Positions 7,490 through 16,620 of a stretch of DNA of 64,000 bases are shown piece after piece. The stretch's first letter is position 1. Each line of letters starts with the position of its first letter. The notes beneath the pieces were generated by a model. It was not told the origin of the DNA. It made no database searches and saw only the letters and a program-made list of their open reading frames with translations. The stretch lies in the NCBI RefSeq assembly GCF_050529585.1, contig NZ_CP172882.1, positions 2,604,001 to 2,668,000 of the forward strand. The letters are read 5' to 3'. Position numbers and translations under genes: made by a program. Source of the stretch: Enterococcus_D sp050529585. GTDB lineage: Bacteria; Bacillota; Bacilli; Lactobacillales; Enterococcaceae.

Positions 7490-8668
7490 CTAACATAGAT
7501 GACAATTATGTTGAAAATGATGATACAGGATGATAGCGGCTAAAGCAAATAAACCACAACCCCAAAACATCACCTGAAAACCAAACAGACTCGCAATTAT
7601 TCCCCACAAAAAAGCACCACTGCCATATGCGACATCCAAAGCAGCTGAGAAGATGGCAGTTCCTTGTCCGCGTTCTTCCTCTGTCACAGCTTCTAATACG
7701 ATTGTATTCATGACTGGCAATAAACCTGCATAGCCGACACCATAACATGCGGCAGCCACCAGTAATCCCGTGAGTTGACTGGTAAAAGGCAACAAGCAAA
7801 AAGATCCTAAAATCAATACCAAACTGCTGTAAATCAAGGTATTCGATTGAATTTTTTCAAGTAAGCGAGGAAATGCCACACGCGTCAACACGGTCATAAC
7901 AGACATGACGGTAAAATAATAACCCGCCCCAACGATATGATGCTCACTGGCGTATTGAGCGATAAAAGCCACGATCCCCGAATTGGCAAAACAAATCAAA
8001 AACAAGATGCCACTTGGAAACAGGACTGCTTTGATGCGCAATATCTCTTGCATCCTGCCACGGTTCCTTGTGGTCACCGTAGACATTCGCGAAAAAGGCT
8101 GTTCTTTGAGAGAAAAGCTCAACAAAAAAGCTGTACCACTCAACAAGACTGCAACGCGAAAAAGGGCAGAAAAACCATAATTTTCTACAATCGTTAGACC
8201 AATCAAGGGGCCAATGGCGCTAGGAACGGCTTGCGCGATACTAAAATAACCTAGTCCCACTGCTAATTTACCTTCAGGAATCGTATCAACGGCCAACGTT
8301 GCCGCTGCTGTTGCTTGTAAGCTATTGCCCACACCTTGTATGATTCTTAGACAAAAAAGCACCAGTAGTCCATGAAACAGAGTCAATAAACCAAAATCAA
8401 GCAGCAAGATACCTAAGCCCAGACAAAGTAATCCTTTGCGTCCATATCGATCTAAAGCCACACCGATCGGCAATCGGCAACACAATGCCGCTATTCCTAA
8501 GACTCCGACAATCGCGCCAGATACTGATTTAGTTCCGCCCAATGAAGCAACATACAGGGGCAATGTTCCCATCTGTGTGGTGATTGCGGTCATCGCCAAT
8601 GTGCTAACCACCATCACCAAATAAAAATCTTTCGACCATAGTCGATTAGAACTGTTCACTTTTTCCAT
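7490..8668 (-). CDS. Major facilitator superfamily transporter
   Basis: The 392 residues form about 12 hydrophobic segments. The loop between TM2 and TM3 carries the MFS motif A as 'GVALDRYGRKGLL' (about residue 68-80), and the second half has 'GQGTAIFSAALDVAYGSGAF'. A drug-efflux-like (MFS_1) fold is apparent. It is the last gene of the CodY-linked operon, 14 bases after the ATPase gene before it. Given the enzymes upstream, export of a 2-hydroxy or 2-keto acid is a reasonable guess, but substrate cannot be read from sequence. GAGGTGA precedes the ATG. Confidence 0.85.
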   Translation of the reverse strand: MEKVNSSNRLWSKDFYLVMVVSTLAMTAITTQMGTLPLYVASLGGTKSVSGAIVGVLGIAALCCRLPIGVALDRYGRKGLLCLGLGILLLDFGLLTLFHGLLVLFCLRIIQGVGNSLQATAAATLAVDTIPEGKLAVGLGYFSIAQAVPSAIGPLIGLTIVENYGFSALFRVAVLLSGTAFLLSFSLKEQPFSRMSTVTTRNRGRMQEILRIKAVLFPSGILFLICFANSGIVAFIAQYASEHHIVGAGYYFTVMSVMTVLTRVAFPRLLEKIQSNTLIYSSLVLILGSFCLLPFTSQLTGLLVAAACYGVGYAGLLPVMNTIVLEAVTEEERGQGTAIFSAALDVAYGSGAFLWGIIASLFGFQVMFWGCGLFALAAIILYHHFQHNCHLC

Positions 8669-8682
8669 AGATCACCTCACGT

Positions 8683-9435
8683 CTAAACTGCTGTTTGGAA
8701 ACGTACCTGCGTCAAAAACTGCTGGGTACGTTCTTCTTGAGGATGCGCAAAAATTTCTTCTGGCGTTCCCGCTTCAACCACCACACCATCCGCCATAAAA
8801 ATCACTTGATCAGCGACCTCTTGGGCAAATTGCATTTCATGGGTCACGATGATCATCGTTTGTCCGCTCTTGGCTAATTGCTTCATAATTTTCAACACGT
8901 CCCCTACCAACTCCGGATCAAGGGCTGAAGTGGGTTCATCAAATAATAGCAACTCAGGGGTTAATGCCATGGCTCTGGCAATACCGACCCGTTGTTGCTG
9001 TCCGCCAGATAATTGAATGGGGTACATCAACGCTTTTTCTGCCAAGCCGACTTTTTCAAGCGCAGCGAGGGCAGCTTTTTCAGCCAATTTTTTAGGAAAG
9101 CGCCTTGGTGTACGCAAGCCTTCCGCTACATTTTGTAAAATATTCATATGACTGAACAAATCATAAGATTGAAAGACCATTGCAGTTTTACGGGCAATTT
9201 CTAACCGCTGAGTTTTACCAATACGGGCCAGATCATACTGGAAATCGCCAATGGAATAACTGCCAGCATCTGGTTGCTCCAATAAATTCAGACAACGCAG
9301 GAACGTCGTTTTACCAGAACCGCTGGGGCCGATGATACAAACCACTTCCCCCCGCTCTATTTGCAGCCCGACATTTTTTAAGATGACTTGTTTGTCAAAA
9401 GACTTCTTTAAACCTTTGATTTCTGCTTGCAACAT
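8683..9435 (-). CDS. Polar amino-acid ABC transporter ATPase (second copy in the operon)
   Basis: It is a complete ABC ATPase of the GlnQ/HisP type: Walker A 'GPSGSGKTT' (about residue 35), Q-loop 'MVFQSYDLFSHM', signature 'LSGGQQQRVGIARA', Walker B 'LLLFDEPTSALD' and H-loop 'VTHEM'. The start is the ATG at 9435, with AAGGGTGA correctly spaced; a GTG three codons upstream is less likely. The operon already encodes an ATPase at 11686-12432, yet there is only one binding protein, so this one either pairs with one of the two permeases or serves another importer. Confidence 0.9.
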   Translation of the reverse strand: MLQAEIKGLKKSFDKQVILKNVGLQIERGEVVCIIGPSGSGKTTFLRCLNLLEQPDAGSYSIGDFQYDLARIGKTQRLEIARKTAMVFQSYDLFSHMNILQNVAEGLRTPRRFPKKLAEKAALAALEKVGLAEKALMYPIQLSGGQQQRVGIARAMALTPELLLFDEPTSALDPELVGDVLKIMKQLAKSGQTMIIVTHEMQFAQEVADQVIFMADGVVVEAGTPEEIFAHPQEERTQQFLTQVRFQTAV

Positions 9436-9462
9436 GGACTTCACCCTTTCTTTTTTTGTGAC

Positions 9463-10434
9463 TCAAAGTGCAATCGTATTTGCTGATTCTCCTGCCAGCA
9501 ATATCTCTCTGGCATTATTCAATGCCGTTTCTGCAATCTCCTGTACTGCCAAATGAGTATAGTATGCAATATGTGGTGTTAACAGGACATTCGGCAATTG
9601 ATCCAATGGCTGAAAATACGGATTTTGGTTCCAGCCAACTGCAAAATAGCGTTCTTCATTAGCCAGTGCGTCAAGTACAGCTCCCCCTAAGCGCCCTTGC
9701 CTCAAAGCAAAAATCAACGCCTCGGTATCAATGATCCCTCCTCGTGCCGTGTTGACGATCCAACTATCGGGCTTCATTTGTGCAAGAACGGCTGGTGAAA
9801 ACAGTGCTTCAGATGCTTGAGTCAATGGGATATGGATCGACAACACGTCCGATGAAGCCACCAGCGTTTCGAAGGACACATAATCCACGCATGTTTTTAA
9901 CCGTGGGTTCTCACTTCGACTTGTAGCAATCACACGTCCGCCCATGTGATGAATGACTTCTGCTACTACAGCACCGATGCGACCGGTACCCAAAATGCCG
10001 ACTGTCACATCTTGCAGTTCTCTGCCAATGACCGATCGACGGTCAAGATGGCCTTTGACCATGGAGGGAATATTCCGTAAAGCCATCAAAATCGACATCA
10101 CAGCAAAATGGCCTACCGAGGTTGGGCTATAGGCAGGGACATTCGTTACTGTCAACTGATACTTTTTTGCCCAATCAAAATTGACACCATCGACACCCGT
10201 TGATTTGATCGATAATTGCTGCATGCCCATATGATGAAGCTGCTGATACAAATATTCATCATGACGCATGTCTACACTGGGATAAAGACAAATCCCATCA
10301 TGGCCTGCTGCTAAGTGGATATTTTTTTGTGATAAGCCCTCGCTGACGATTGTCACAGGCGTTTTGTGAATAAAACGCCAACGTTCAATATAAGGAATTT
10401 CCTCTTCACTGACACCGTAATAAATCAACCGCAT
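9463..10434 (-). CDS. D-2-hydroxyacid dehydrogenase (D-lactate dehydrogenase family)
   Basis: The 323 residues are a full D-isomer-specific 2-hydroxyacid dehydrogenase. The NAD-binding 'VGILGTGRIGAVVAEV' is in the middle; the catalytic Arg is in 'NTARGG', the Glu in 'LANEERYF' and the His in 'TPHIAYYT'. The family (D-Ldh, D-hydroxyisocaproate dehydrogenase, VanH) reduces 2-keto acids to D-2-hydroxy acids. It sits directly after an aminotransferase in the operon, so the keto acid is probably made by transamination. It resembles VanH in fold only; no D-Ala-D-Lac ligase is nearby. AGGAGG lies about 8 bases upstream. Confidence 0.88.
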   Translation of the reverse strand: MRLIYYGVSEEEIPYIERWRFIHKTPVTIVSEGLSQKNIHLAAGHDGICLYPSVDMRHDEYLYQQLHHMGMQQLSIKSTGVDGVNFDWAKKYQLTVTNVPAYSPTSVGHFAVMSILMALRNIPSMVKGHLDRRSVIGRELQDVTVGILGTGRIGAVVAEVIHHMGGRVIATSRSENPRLKTCVDYVSFETLVASSDVLSIHIPLTQASEALFSPAVLAQMKPDSWIVNTARGGIIDTEALIFALRQGRLGGAVLDALANEERYFAVGWNQNPYFQPLDQLPNVLLTPHIAYYTHLAVQEIAETALNNAREILLAGESANTIAL

Positions 10435-10445
10435 TTGTACACCTC

Positions 10446-11666
10446 CTAAATAACCCCTTCATATGCTGGTGCCAACGCATAATCCAAAGCATCCCCTATA
10501 AGGGCGATCCCTTGGTCGATCTGTGCCAGTGTTGGCTTGGTGAAATTTAAGCGAAATGAATGTTCATACCCTTTCCCTGCCACACTCATGATATTGCCGG
10601 GAATGATTGCAACTTTCGCTTCATCCAGATAGTCATAAAATCGTTCTGAATCAACATCTGCTGACAAAAAACAGGTGATGAAATAACCGCCAGTTGGTTT
10701 GATGTAGGTTAGCTTGTTGTTGGGCAATGTCTGTAACGCATGCAGCATACGCGCATATTTTTCTTGGTATAATATTGTCAACTGCGCAACATGTCCCTCA
10801 AAATCGTAATAATCCATATATTCTGCCAATACCACTTGCCAATAAAAATTGGTGTGAGAATCCGCCGATTGTTTAGCCAAAATCAATTTTTCCATTGCCG
10901 GACCAGCGGCCATCATAAAGCCAACTCGACTGCTAGGGGCGAGAATTTTTGAAAAAGAGCCTGCATAAATGATCCGTCCTTCTAAGTCCATCGTTTTCAT
11001 TTTAGGAATCGGTTCACCCTCATACAATAATTCTCCATAAGGATCATCTTCAAAAATCAAAATATCATAACGACAGGCCAATTCGTAGATTGCTTTGCGC
11101 TTTTCCAGCGGAATCGATGTACCTAATGGATTTTGAAATGTCGGGATCAAGTACAGCATTTTTACCCGGGAATCTATCTTGAGAATCGTTTCTAACGCTT
11201 CAAGGTCGATGGATTCAGCCGCAAGATCCATTGGCACAGGAACAGGAATTGCCCCATACCCTTTAATCGCATTGACCGCACCTGAAAAGGTTTGCTCTTC
11301 GCATAAGACGACATCCCCTTCATTACAGAATACTTTGACCGCCAAATCCATGGCTTGCGTCGATCCGGATACAACAAGTACCTCCTCTTCATTATCAATT
11401 GCTGACAACTGATGCAAACGTTCCTTGATCAACGTCCGTAACCGTGGATACCCATCTGAAGCGCCATATTGCAAAAAAGATTCCGGATCTGCTTTTGTGT
11501 ACAACTTTTGCGATATTTCTCTCAATACATTCATTGGAAAAGCCTCTGTTGGCGGAAAGCCATAAGCAAAAGAAATGGCCGATGAAGAAGCCATATTTTT
11601 TTTCGCATTTTCTCTTAAAGGTGATGCTTCTAAGGTATTGATTCGTTGTGCAAAATGATAATCCAT
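10446..11666 (-). CDS. PLP-dependent class I/II aminotransferase
   Basis: The 406 residues are a fold-type I aminotransferase of the branch related to 2-aminoadipate/aromatic aminotransferases and MocR C-terminal domains. Visible are 'FAYGFPPTEAFP', 'YGASDGYPRLRTLIKERL', 'FEDDPYGELLYEGE', and 'YAGSFSKILAPSSRVGF', whose Lys would bind PLP. There is no N-terminal DNA-binding domain. It would move the amino group of the imported amino acid to a keto acid. Its product is the natural substrate for the dehydrogenase 11 bases downstream. Substrate not determinable. Confidence 0.88.
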   Translation of the reverse strand: MDYHFAQRINTLEASPLRENAKKNMASSSAISFAYGFPPTEAFPMNVLREISQKLYTKADPESFLQYGASDGYPRLRTLIKERLHQLSAIDNEEEVLVVSGSTQAMDLAVKVFCNEGDVVLCEEQTFSGAVNAIKGYGAIPVPVPMDLAAESIDLEALETILKIDSRVKMLYLIPTFQNPLGTSIPLEKRKAIYELACRYDILIFEDDPYGELLYEGEPIPKMKTMDLEGRIIYAGSFSKILAPSSRVGFMMAAGPAMEKLILAKQSADSHTNFYWQVVLAEYMDYYDFEGHVAQLTILYQEKYARMLHALQTLPNNKLTYIKPTGGYFITCFLSADVDSERFYDYLDEAKVAIIPGNIMSVAGKGYEHSFRLNFTKPTLAQIDQGIALIGDALDYALAPAYEGVI

Positions 11667-11685
11667 CCTAATTCCTCCTTTGTTT

Positions 11686-12432
11686 TCAGCCCGCTAATTG
11701 ATTGGTGAAGCGCATCAAAAAGGCTTTGGTCCGGTCTTCTTTGGTCTGTTCAAAGACTTGCTGGGGTGTTCCTTGCTCAACGATGTGACCATTTTCCATA
11801 AAGACGACTTTGTCTGCCACTTCATAGGCAAATTTCATCTCGTGGGTCACCAATACCATGGTGGCCCCAGTTTCAGCAATCTCTCTTAACAAAGCTAACG
11901 TTTGTCCCACCAACTCCGGGTCTAATGCCGATGTGGGTTCATCGAATAAAATCACCTTGGGATTCAACGCTAGTGCGCGAGCAATCCCGATCCGTTGCTG
12001 TTGTCCACCTGAAAGCTGGCTTGGATAAAAATCTTTGCGCTCAGACAACCCCACTTGGTCAAGCAACGCTTCCGCAGTTTTCTTTGCTTCTTCTTTGCTT
12101 CGTTTTTTGGTCACGATCAGAGGCATCATGATATTTTCTTTGGCTGTTTTATTTTGAAATAGCGCATAATTTTGAAAAACCATAGCGGTTTGCCGTTGGT
12201 GTGCCAAGATTTCTTTTTTGTTGGCTCTGTGCAATACCGTTTGGGTCTCCCCCAATTGAATCCGGCCTTGATCGGCGCGTTCCAAGAAATTCAGACAGCG
12301 CAAGAAGGTCGTCTTACCAGAACCGGAAGGACCCAACAAAACCACCACTTCCCCTTTCTTCACATCAAGATCAATCCCTTTGAGTACCTCTTGTTTGCCA
12401 AAACGCTTATGCACATCCGTCACTTTCATCAT
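11686..12432 (-). CDS. Polar amino-acid ABC transporter ATPase
   Basis: The 248-residue ATPase has Walker A 'GPSGSGKTT', 'MVFQNYALFQNKTAKENIM', signature 'LSGGQQQRIGIARALALNP', Walker B 'VILFDEPTSALD' and 'VTHEMKFAYEVAD'. It overlaps the permease gene before it by four bases (ATGA), so the two are translationally coupled and probably partners. GGAGG is well placed before the two opening ATG codons. Confidence 0.92.
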   Translation of the reverse strand: MMKVTDVHKRFGKQEVLKGIDLDVKKGEVVVLLGPSGSGKTTFLRCLNFLERADQGRIQLGETQTVLHRANKKEILAHQRQTAMVFQNYALFQNKTAKENIMMPLIVTKKRSKEEAKKTAEALLDQVGLSERKDFYPSQLSGGQQQRIGIARALALNPKVILFDEPTSALDPELVGQTLALLREIAETGATMVLVTHEMKFAYEVADKVVFMENGHIVEQGTPQQVFEQTKEDRTKAFLMRFTNQLAG

Positions 12433-13139
12433 CGTGTCGCCCTCCTTAATTTACGTGACATCCTTTCTTCCAACACTTGTGCGCCTTTTTCAATGACCAA
12501 ACTAATTAGCCAATAAATGATCGCTACAGCCACATAGGCTTCCAAAAAACGATAATTTTGCTGGGCAGTGATTTTGGCCGCTGCAAAAACATCCACGACA
12601 CTGACCATTGATGCCAAAGCAGACGCTTTGACAAGTGAAATCAGCAAGTTGCTGAAAATTGGGATTGAAATGGGTAATGCCTGTGGAAGCAATACCCGGC
12701 GAATCACTTGTAAATTGGTCATCCCAATCGATTTGGCTGCATCGAATTGGCCTTTTTTGATTGCAGCAAAGGCACCTCTGAAAATCTCGCTGCTATTGAT
12801 TGCCGCCATTAAACTCAATGCTGCGATGGCGATCCATACCATATTGAAGTCCTTAAAGCGTAAGGTCCAATGCATTGTCTCTGCCCAATTGTCGAATTGT
12901 TTGGCGGAAATCAGATACAGCGCTAAAATCACTAAGACAACTGGAACACCTTTCAAAATGGTGACTGCACCTTTTAAAACGGGTGCAATGACCTTGATAC
13001 GATACAAACGAATCAAGGCGATCCCTAAGCCAATCACAACGCCAATCGCTAATGCTGTGATTGCCATAAAGAGCGTCGTAGTGATATAATGGCTGGCTGT
13101 TTTCAGTGCTTCGATCATAATTGAAAATTGAAAACTCAT
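12429..13139 (-). CDS. Polar amino-acid ABC transporter permease
   Basis: This is a His/Glu/Gln/Arg-type permease with about five membrane helices. The EAA loop is 'AAKSIGMTNLQVIRRVLLPQALPISIP'-like (the central part 'GMTNLQVIRRVLLPQA'). I start at 13139 because the upstream ATG is only one base from GGAGGA, while this one is 7 bases away. It probably forms a heterodimer with the other permease of the operon (13999-14751). Confidence 0.9.
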   Translation of the reverse strand: MSFQFSIMIEALKTASHYITTTLFMAITALAIGVVIGLGIALIRLYRIKVIAPVLKGAVTILKGVPVVLVILALYLISAKQFDNWAETMHWTLRFKDFNMVWIAIAALSLMAAINSSEIFRGAFAAIKKGQFDAAKSIGMTNLQVIRRVLLPQALPISIPIFSNLLISLVKASALASMVSVVDVFAAAKITAQQNYRFLEAYVAVAIIYWLISLVIEKGAQVLEERMSRKLRRATR

Positions 13140-13151
13140 CGTCATTCCTCC

Positions 13152-13964
13152 CTATTCAGGAACATAATCCCCATCCAAATATTTTTCTGATAATTCTTTG
13201 ATCGTCCCATCTGATTTTAATTCTTCCAACGCAGTATTGACTGCATCAATAAAGGCTTGGTCGGTTTCTTTATTAAACAAGAGATACGCGTTTGAATGAT
13301 GAACAGGTGCACTGCCAATTTCTAGATTTTCACTAAAAGAATTGTTCCAGTTGTCCACTTGGTATTCCGGTGCCAATGTGGCATCTACCGCACCTGAGGT
13401 CACTGCTTGCACGATTTGTTCATTGTTATATTCGCCATAGACCAACTCAAAAGCATCGGGATTTTCTGCTAAATAGGATTCCGCCATTGCTGCTTGGTTG
13501 GTGGCAGTCGTCACATACACTTTTTTACCAGCTAGATCATCAAAACTATCGTAGACCATACCAGCATCTGGATCGGATACGATATAGGTATCCCATACCA
13601 CATAGCCCACATCGCCGTATACAAATTTCTCTTGCCGCTCCTCATTGACTTCATACTCATAGGCGGCCATCTGGACCTTATTACTTTCTAAATTTGATAA
13701 TGTTGTCGGAAAATCTGCGCCTTCGAAGGTGAAAGTATACGCAGGTAATTTTTCATCAATTGCTTTAACGACGGCGACATCATAGCCATCATATTCGCCG
13801 TTTTCATCTAAATAGGCATACGGCAACGCCTCATTACCAGTCCCAACTTTGATTGCTGTTGCACCGCTGGCACTACTACTTGTTGTATCAGCAGAACCAC
13901 TGCCGCAAGCCCCCAAAACCAACGTTGTCAGCAGCGCACTTGCACCTAAAATAGTTTTTTTCAT
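13152..13964 (-). CDS. Amino-acid ABC transporter substrate-binding lipoprotein
   Basis: The 270 residues open with a lipoprotein signal peptide ending in the lipobox 'LGAC' (Cys20), then a Ser/Thr-rich linker. The body is a type II periplasmic-binding fold of the polar amino-acid family ('IKVGTGNEALPYAYLDENGE', 'YDGYDVAVVKAIDEKLP', 'LAGKKVYVTTATNQAAMAES'). It would be anchored outside the membrane and hand substrate to the two permeases. Sequence alone does not fix the amino acid. Confidence 0.93.
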   Translation of the reverse strand: MKKTILGASALLTTLVLGACGSGSADTTSSSASGATAIKVGTGNEALPYAYLDENGEYDGYDVAVVKAIDEKLPAYTFTFEGADFPTTLSNLESNKVQMAAYEYEVNEERQEKFVYGDVGYVVWDTYIVSDPDAGMVYDSFDDLAGKKVYVTTATNQAAMAESYLAENPDAFELVYGEYNNEQIVQAVTSGAVDATLAPEYQVDNWNNSFSENLEIGSAPVHHSNAYLLFNKETDQAFIDAVNTALEELKSDGTIKELSEKYLDGDYVPE

Positions 13965-13998
13965 TTGAATTCCTCCTTTTCCCTCTACCCAAATTGTC

Positions 13999-14751
13999 TT
14001 ATGTTGTTTTGATTTTCTGCTGCTTCTTTACCCAAGTGATCAGCGGTATTTTCGCCGCTGTTTGTTTTGTTTTTGAAAAACTCATCTGTCGTTCTAAACC
14101 GGTAAAAACACGTTCTAACATAAAACTTAAGCTGATAAACAATATAGCGGCACCTACATATCCTTCTAAGGTATGGAAGGTCACAGCTCCGATTGCTCGG
14201 GCTTTACCGACAACATCAACGATACCAATCGTAAATGCCAGCGAAGTATCCTGCAGCAGCGCAATCGTGGTCGTACCAAAAGCCGGTAATGCCACACGAA
14301 CCACTTGCGGCAGGATAACTTGCCGGTACATTTGTGACTTAGTCAGCCCACAGGCGATACTGGCTTCTTTTTGTGTCACAGGTACACTCAAAATAGCCGC
14401 TCGGAAAGTTTCCGATTGAAACGCAGCGGTATTCAAGCCATACGTGATATAGATGAAAATAATTTTGTTCCACGAAGAGACATCCACTTGCACCATTTGC
14501 AACAAGGCTGGCACGCCATAATACACCACATAGAGTTGAACCAAGATTGGCGTACCACGAATAAACGACACGAAAACGGTAGCCATTTGACTTAGAACAG
14601 GAACCTTCTCGACACGAATAAAAGCCAACAAAATCCCAAGAATCAGACCAACGACCGTGGCTACCCCTACGATCATCAACGTCACGGGCAATGCACTTAA
14701 AATCTTCGGAAAATACTCCCAAACCAATTGCCATTGAAAAAATGTGGACAT
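13999..14751 (-). CDS. Polar amino-acid ABC transporter permease, first gene of the operon
   Basis: The 250-residue permease has the HisM/GlnP-type EAA loop ('ACGLTKSQMYRQVILPQVVR') and 'FVSFIRGTPILVQLYVVYYG'. It is promoter-proximal in an eight-gene operon running down to 7490. Gaps between genes are at most 34 bases and no terminator is visible within the run. GGGGGG-type ribosome site precedes the ATG. Confidence 0.9.
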   Translation of the reverse strand: MSTFFQWQLVWEYFPKILSALPVTLMIVGVATVVGLILGILLAFIRVEKVPVLSQMATVFVSFIRGTPILVQLYVVYYGVPALLQMVQVDVSSWNKIIFIYITYGLNTAAFQSETFRAAILSVPVTQKEASIACGLTKSQMYRQVILPQVVRVALPAFGTTTIALLQDTSLAFTIGIVDVVGKARAIGAVTFHTLEGYVGAAILFISLSFMLERVFTGLERQMSFSKTKQTAAKIPLITWVKKQQKIKTT

Positions 14752-14789
14752 ATCGTTCCCCCCTTGATCGTAACAAAAATATATTTCAG

Positions 14790-14838
14790 AATTTTCTGAA
14801 TTTTTATAACCATACCTTATTCATCTCTCTTTAGACAA
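14790..14838 (-). promoter_or_regulatory. Operon promoter with CodY-like box
   Basis: On the minus strand, -35 TTGTCT (14833-14838) and -10 TATGGT (14809-14814) are 18 bp apart. AATTTTCTGAATTTT at 14790-14804 matches the CodY consensus AATTTTCWGAAAATT at 13 of 15 positions and would overlap the transcription start. CodY repression under amino-acid and GTP sufficiency is therefore likely for the amino-acid operon. Confidence 0.65.
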
Positions 14839-14942
14839 TAGTTGCCTTGGTTTAACTATGATACTGTTGTCATTCCTTTGTTTTGCCGAAGAAAATAAGG
14901 AAGAAAGCGACAACATCTTTTTTTACATTGGAAAGGAAAAAT

Positions 14943-14982
14943 AAAAAAAGCCGAGTGACTAGCACAGTGTGCCAATCACTCG
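14943..14982 (-). terminator. Terminator downstream of the YccF gene
   Basis: CGAGTGA (14952-14958) pairs with TCACTCG (14976-14982), with inner GCACA/TGTGC pairing, followed on the minus strand by seven Ts. Confidence 0.8.
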
Positions 14983-15003
14983 ACCTATCAATAGCTAAAG
15001 ACA

Positions 15004-15375
15004 TTACCGCCGATCAGAAACAATTTCTGCACCAAAAGGCATCAAAGCCAACCGAGCCAATTTCAACGACTGTGCTGCAAAGGGAATCCCCACAATCGTG
15101 ATCGTTAATAACAATGCACTCATTAAGTGACCGAAAGCGATCGGCAAGCCAGACACGATCAACCAGATAATGTTTAGGATCAAAGATACACCACCCCCAC
15201 GGTAGACTATATCTTTACCAAACGGGGCCAAAGACAAGGAGGCAAATTTGAAACATTGCAAGCCGATCGGTATACCAATGATTGTGATACACCATAAACA
15301 GCCTGCCAAAAACCATGCAATGGCGCCTCCCAAACCACCAAAGATAAACCAAATAATATTTCCTAGGACGTTCAT
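15004..15375 (-). CDS. YccF family (DUF307) small membrane protein
   Basis: The 123 residues contain two internal repeats ('GNIIWFIFGGLGGAIAWFLA' and 'LNIIWLIVSGLPIAFGH'), each followed by a conserved 'ITIIGIPIGLQCFKFASLSLAPFG' / 'ITIVGIPFAAQSLKLARLALMPFG'-type segment (given here in parts by residues 21-60 and 87-120). This is the YccF family of unknown function. The start is the ATG at 15375 with AAAGGA upstream; an ATG 13 codons earlier lacks a ribosome site. It is a single-gene unit with its own terminator. Confidence 0.88.
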   Translation of the reverse strand: MNVLGNIIWFIFGGLGGAIAWFLAGCLWCITIIGIPIGLQCFKFASLSLAPFGKDIVYRGGGVSLILNIIWLIVSGLPIAFGHLMSALLLTITIVGIPFAAQSLKLARLALMPFGAEIVSDRR

Positions 15376-15433
15376 TGCGTTATTTCCTTTCTTCAGATAC
15401 CTGTTGGTGTACATTTCATATCTGATTTTCGCT

Positions 15434-16495
15434 TTATTCTACAGCGCTTGTTGACTCACTCGTAGACGTATCAGTAGTCGTATCGGTATCATCTCCACCG
15501 AAGATGCCTGTGATCGATGACCACAATCCGCTAAAGAAACTCTTGATATTCTCCCACAAACCTTTAGATTTTTCTTCAATTTGTTTTCGCGCTTCTGTTA
15601 GATCTAGTTCATTGACAAAGTCTTCAAAAATATTTTTGTCCTTCATATCACTCATCAAAGTTGTCAGTTCATTGATTTGGCTTTCTGTAACAATGCCGTC
15701 CAAACCATGGTCCTTCAAGGCTTTTTCAACGGTCTCTTGAATATCAGATTGTGTCAAGGTGGTACCATCTGCCGTTTGTGCAGCTAAGTCTGATTTGGCT
15801 TGTTCTTGCGCAGCATTCAACGCATCATCGGAATAGCCATCTTTGTCTTTATTTTCTTCTGTGATCGTAGATAGAACATCCATTTCATCTTGTGCCACAG
15901 CCACGCGGTCTTGATTGATGACGCCGCCAGACTCTTCAACGATTTTATAGACTCCGGCTAACGCGCCTGATCCATCGATTGGAACTGCTGAAGCGACGGT
16001 TAATTTGGCATCAGTGATCCCCGCAGTCAAAGCTGCATTTTGATATTGTGCTGCGGTGATTTTGGTAATATTGGCTGGAGTGGCGATATCCACCGTGATG
16101 CCCGCGCCTTCATCCAGCGTCTGCATCCGAACCGAACTATAGACCGCCCAATCAGCAGTAAAGCCGCCATCAGGGATATATTTCATCAAATCCGTACCTG
16201 ACGTTGTATAAATAGGGGTTTCACCTTGAATCCCCAATTTATCTAACGTATAGTCTTCTTGATCCTTTGTCAATGCATTCCCAATAGCTACCGCATTGAC
16301 TTGCAGACGTTCACTTGAATCCGTCGTTGACGTATCCGTATCGGCACGCGAGGAATCAAGGGTCTCTGAGATTGCTGAAATACTTTCTGTCGTTGACGTT
16401 TCTTCAGCAAAGGCGGTTGGCATTGCGAGTAAAACTTGGCTTGACACCAAGAGCGTGGCGATGAGCGTGATTGGTTTACGTGTTTGTTTTTTCAT
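15434..16495 (-). CDS. Secreted DUF1002 domain protein
   Basis: A Sec signal peptide (residues 1 to ~30, ending 'TAFAEE') is followed by a Thr/Ser/Asp-rich linker and a DUF1002 domain ('ALTKDQEDYTLDKLGI', 'MKYIPDGGFTADWAVYSSVR', 'GYSDDALNAAQEQAKSDLA'). The C-terminus is a short amphipathic segment 'KGLWENIKSFFSGLWSSITG' and an acidic Thr-rich tail. Function of the family is unknown. The ATG at 16495 has GGAGG at 8 bases; an ATG five codons upstream is not supported. Confidence 0.88.
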   Translation of the reverse strand: MKKQTRKPITLIATLLVSSQVLLAMPTAFAEETSTTESISAISETLDSSRADTDTSTTDSSERLQVNAVAIGNALTKDQEDYTLDKLGIQGETPIYTTSGTDLMKYIPDGGFTADWAVYSSVRMQTLDEGAGITVDIATPANITKITAAQYQNAALTAGITDAKLTVASAVPIDGSGALAGVYKIVEESGGVINQDRVAVAQDEMDVLSTITEENKDKDGYSDDALNAAQEQAKSDLAAQTADGTTLTQSDIQETVEKALKDHGLDGIVTESQINELTTLMSDMKDKNIFEDFVNELDLTEARKQIEEKSKGLWENIKSFFSGLWSSITGIFGGDDTDTTTDTSTSESTSAVE

Positions 16496-16620
16496 AAGAA
16501 AATCCTCCATATAAATCGAATATAAGATACGGTCGGTGGTACAAACCGTTGTTAACTGTATCTATTGTACAATAGGCGATTGACCTGTACCTACGGCTAG
16601 GGTCCGATTTGAAGGAAAAC

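Noticed and set aside
9463..10434. VanH-type dehydrogenase of a vancomycin-resistance cluster
   Set aside because: Same enzyme family, but no D-Ala-D-Lac ligase, VanX or two-component system is nearby; the aminotransferase and importer point to amino-acid metabolism.
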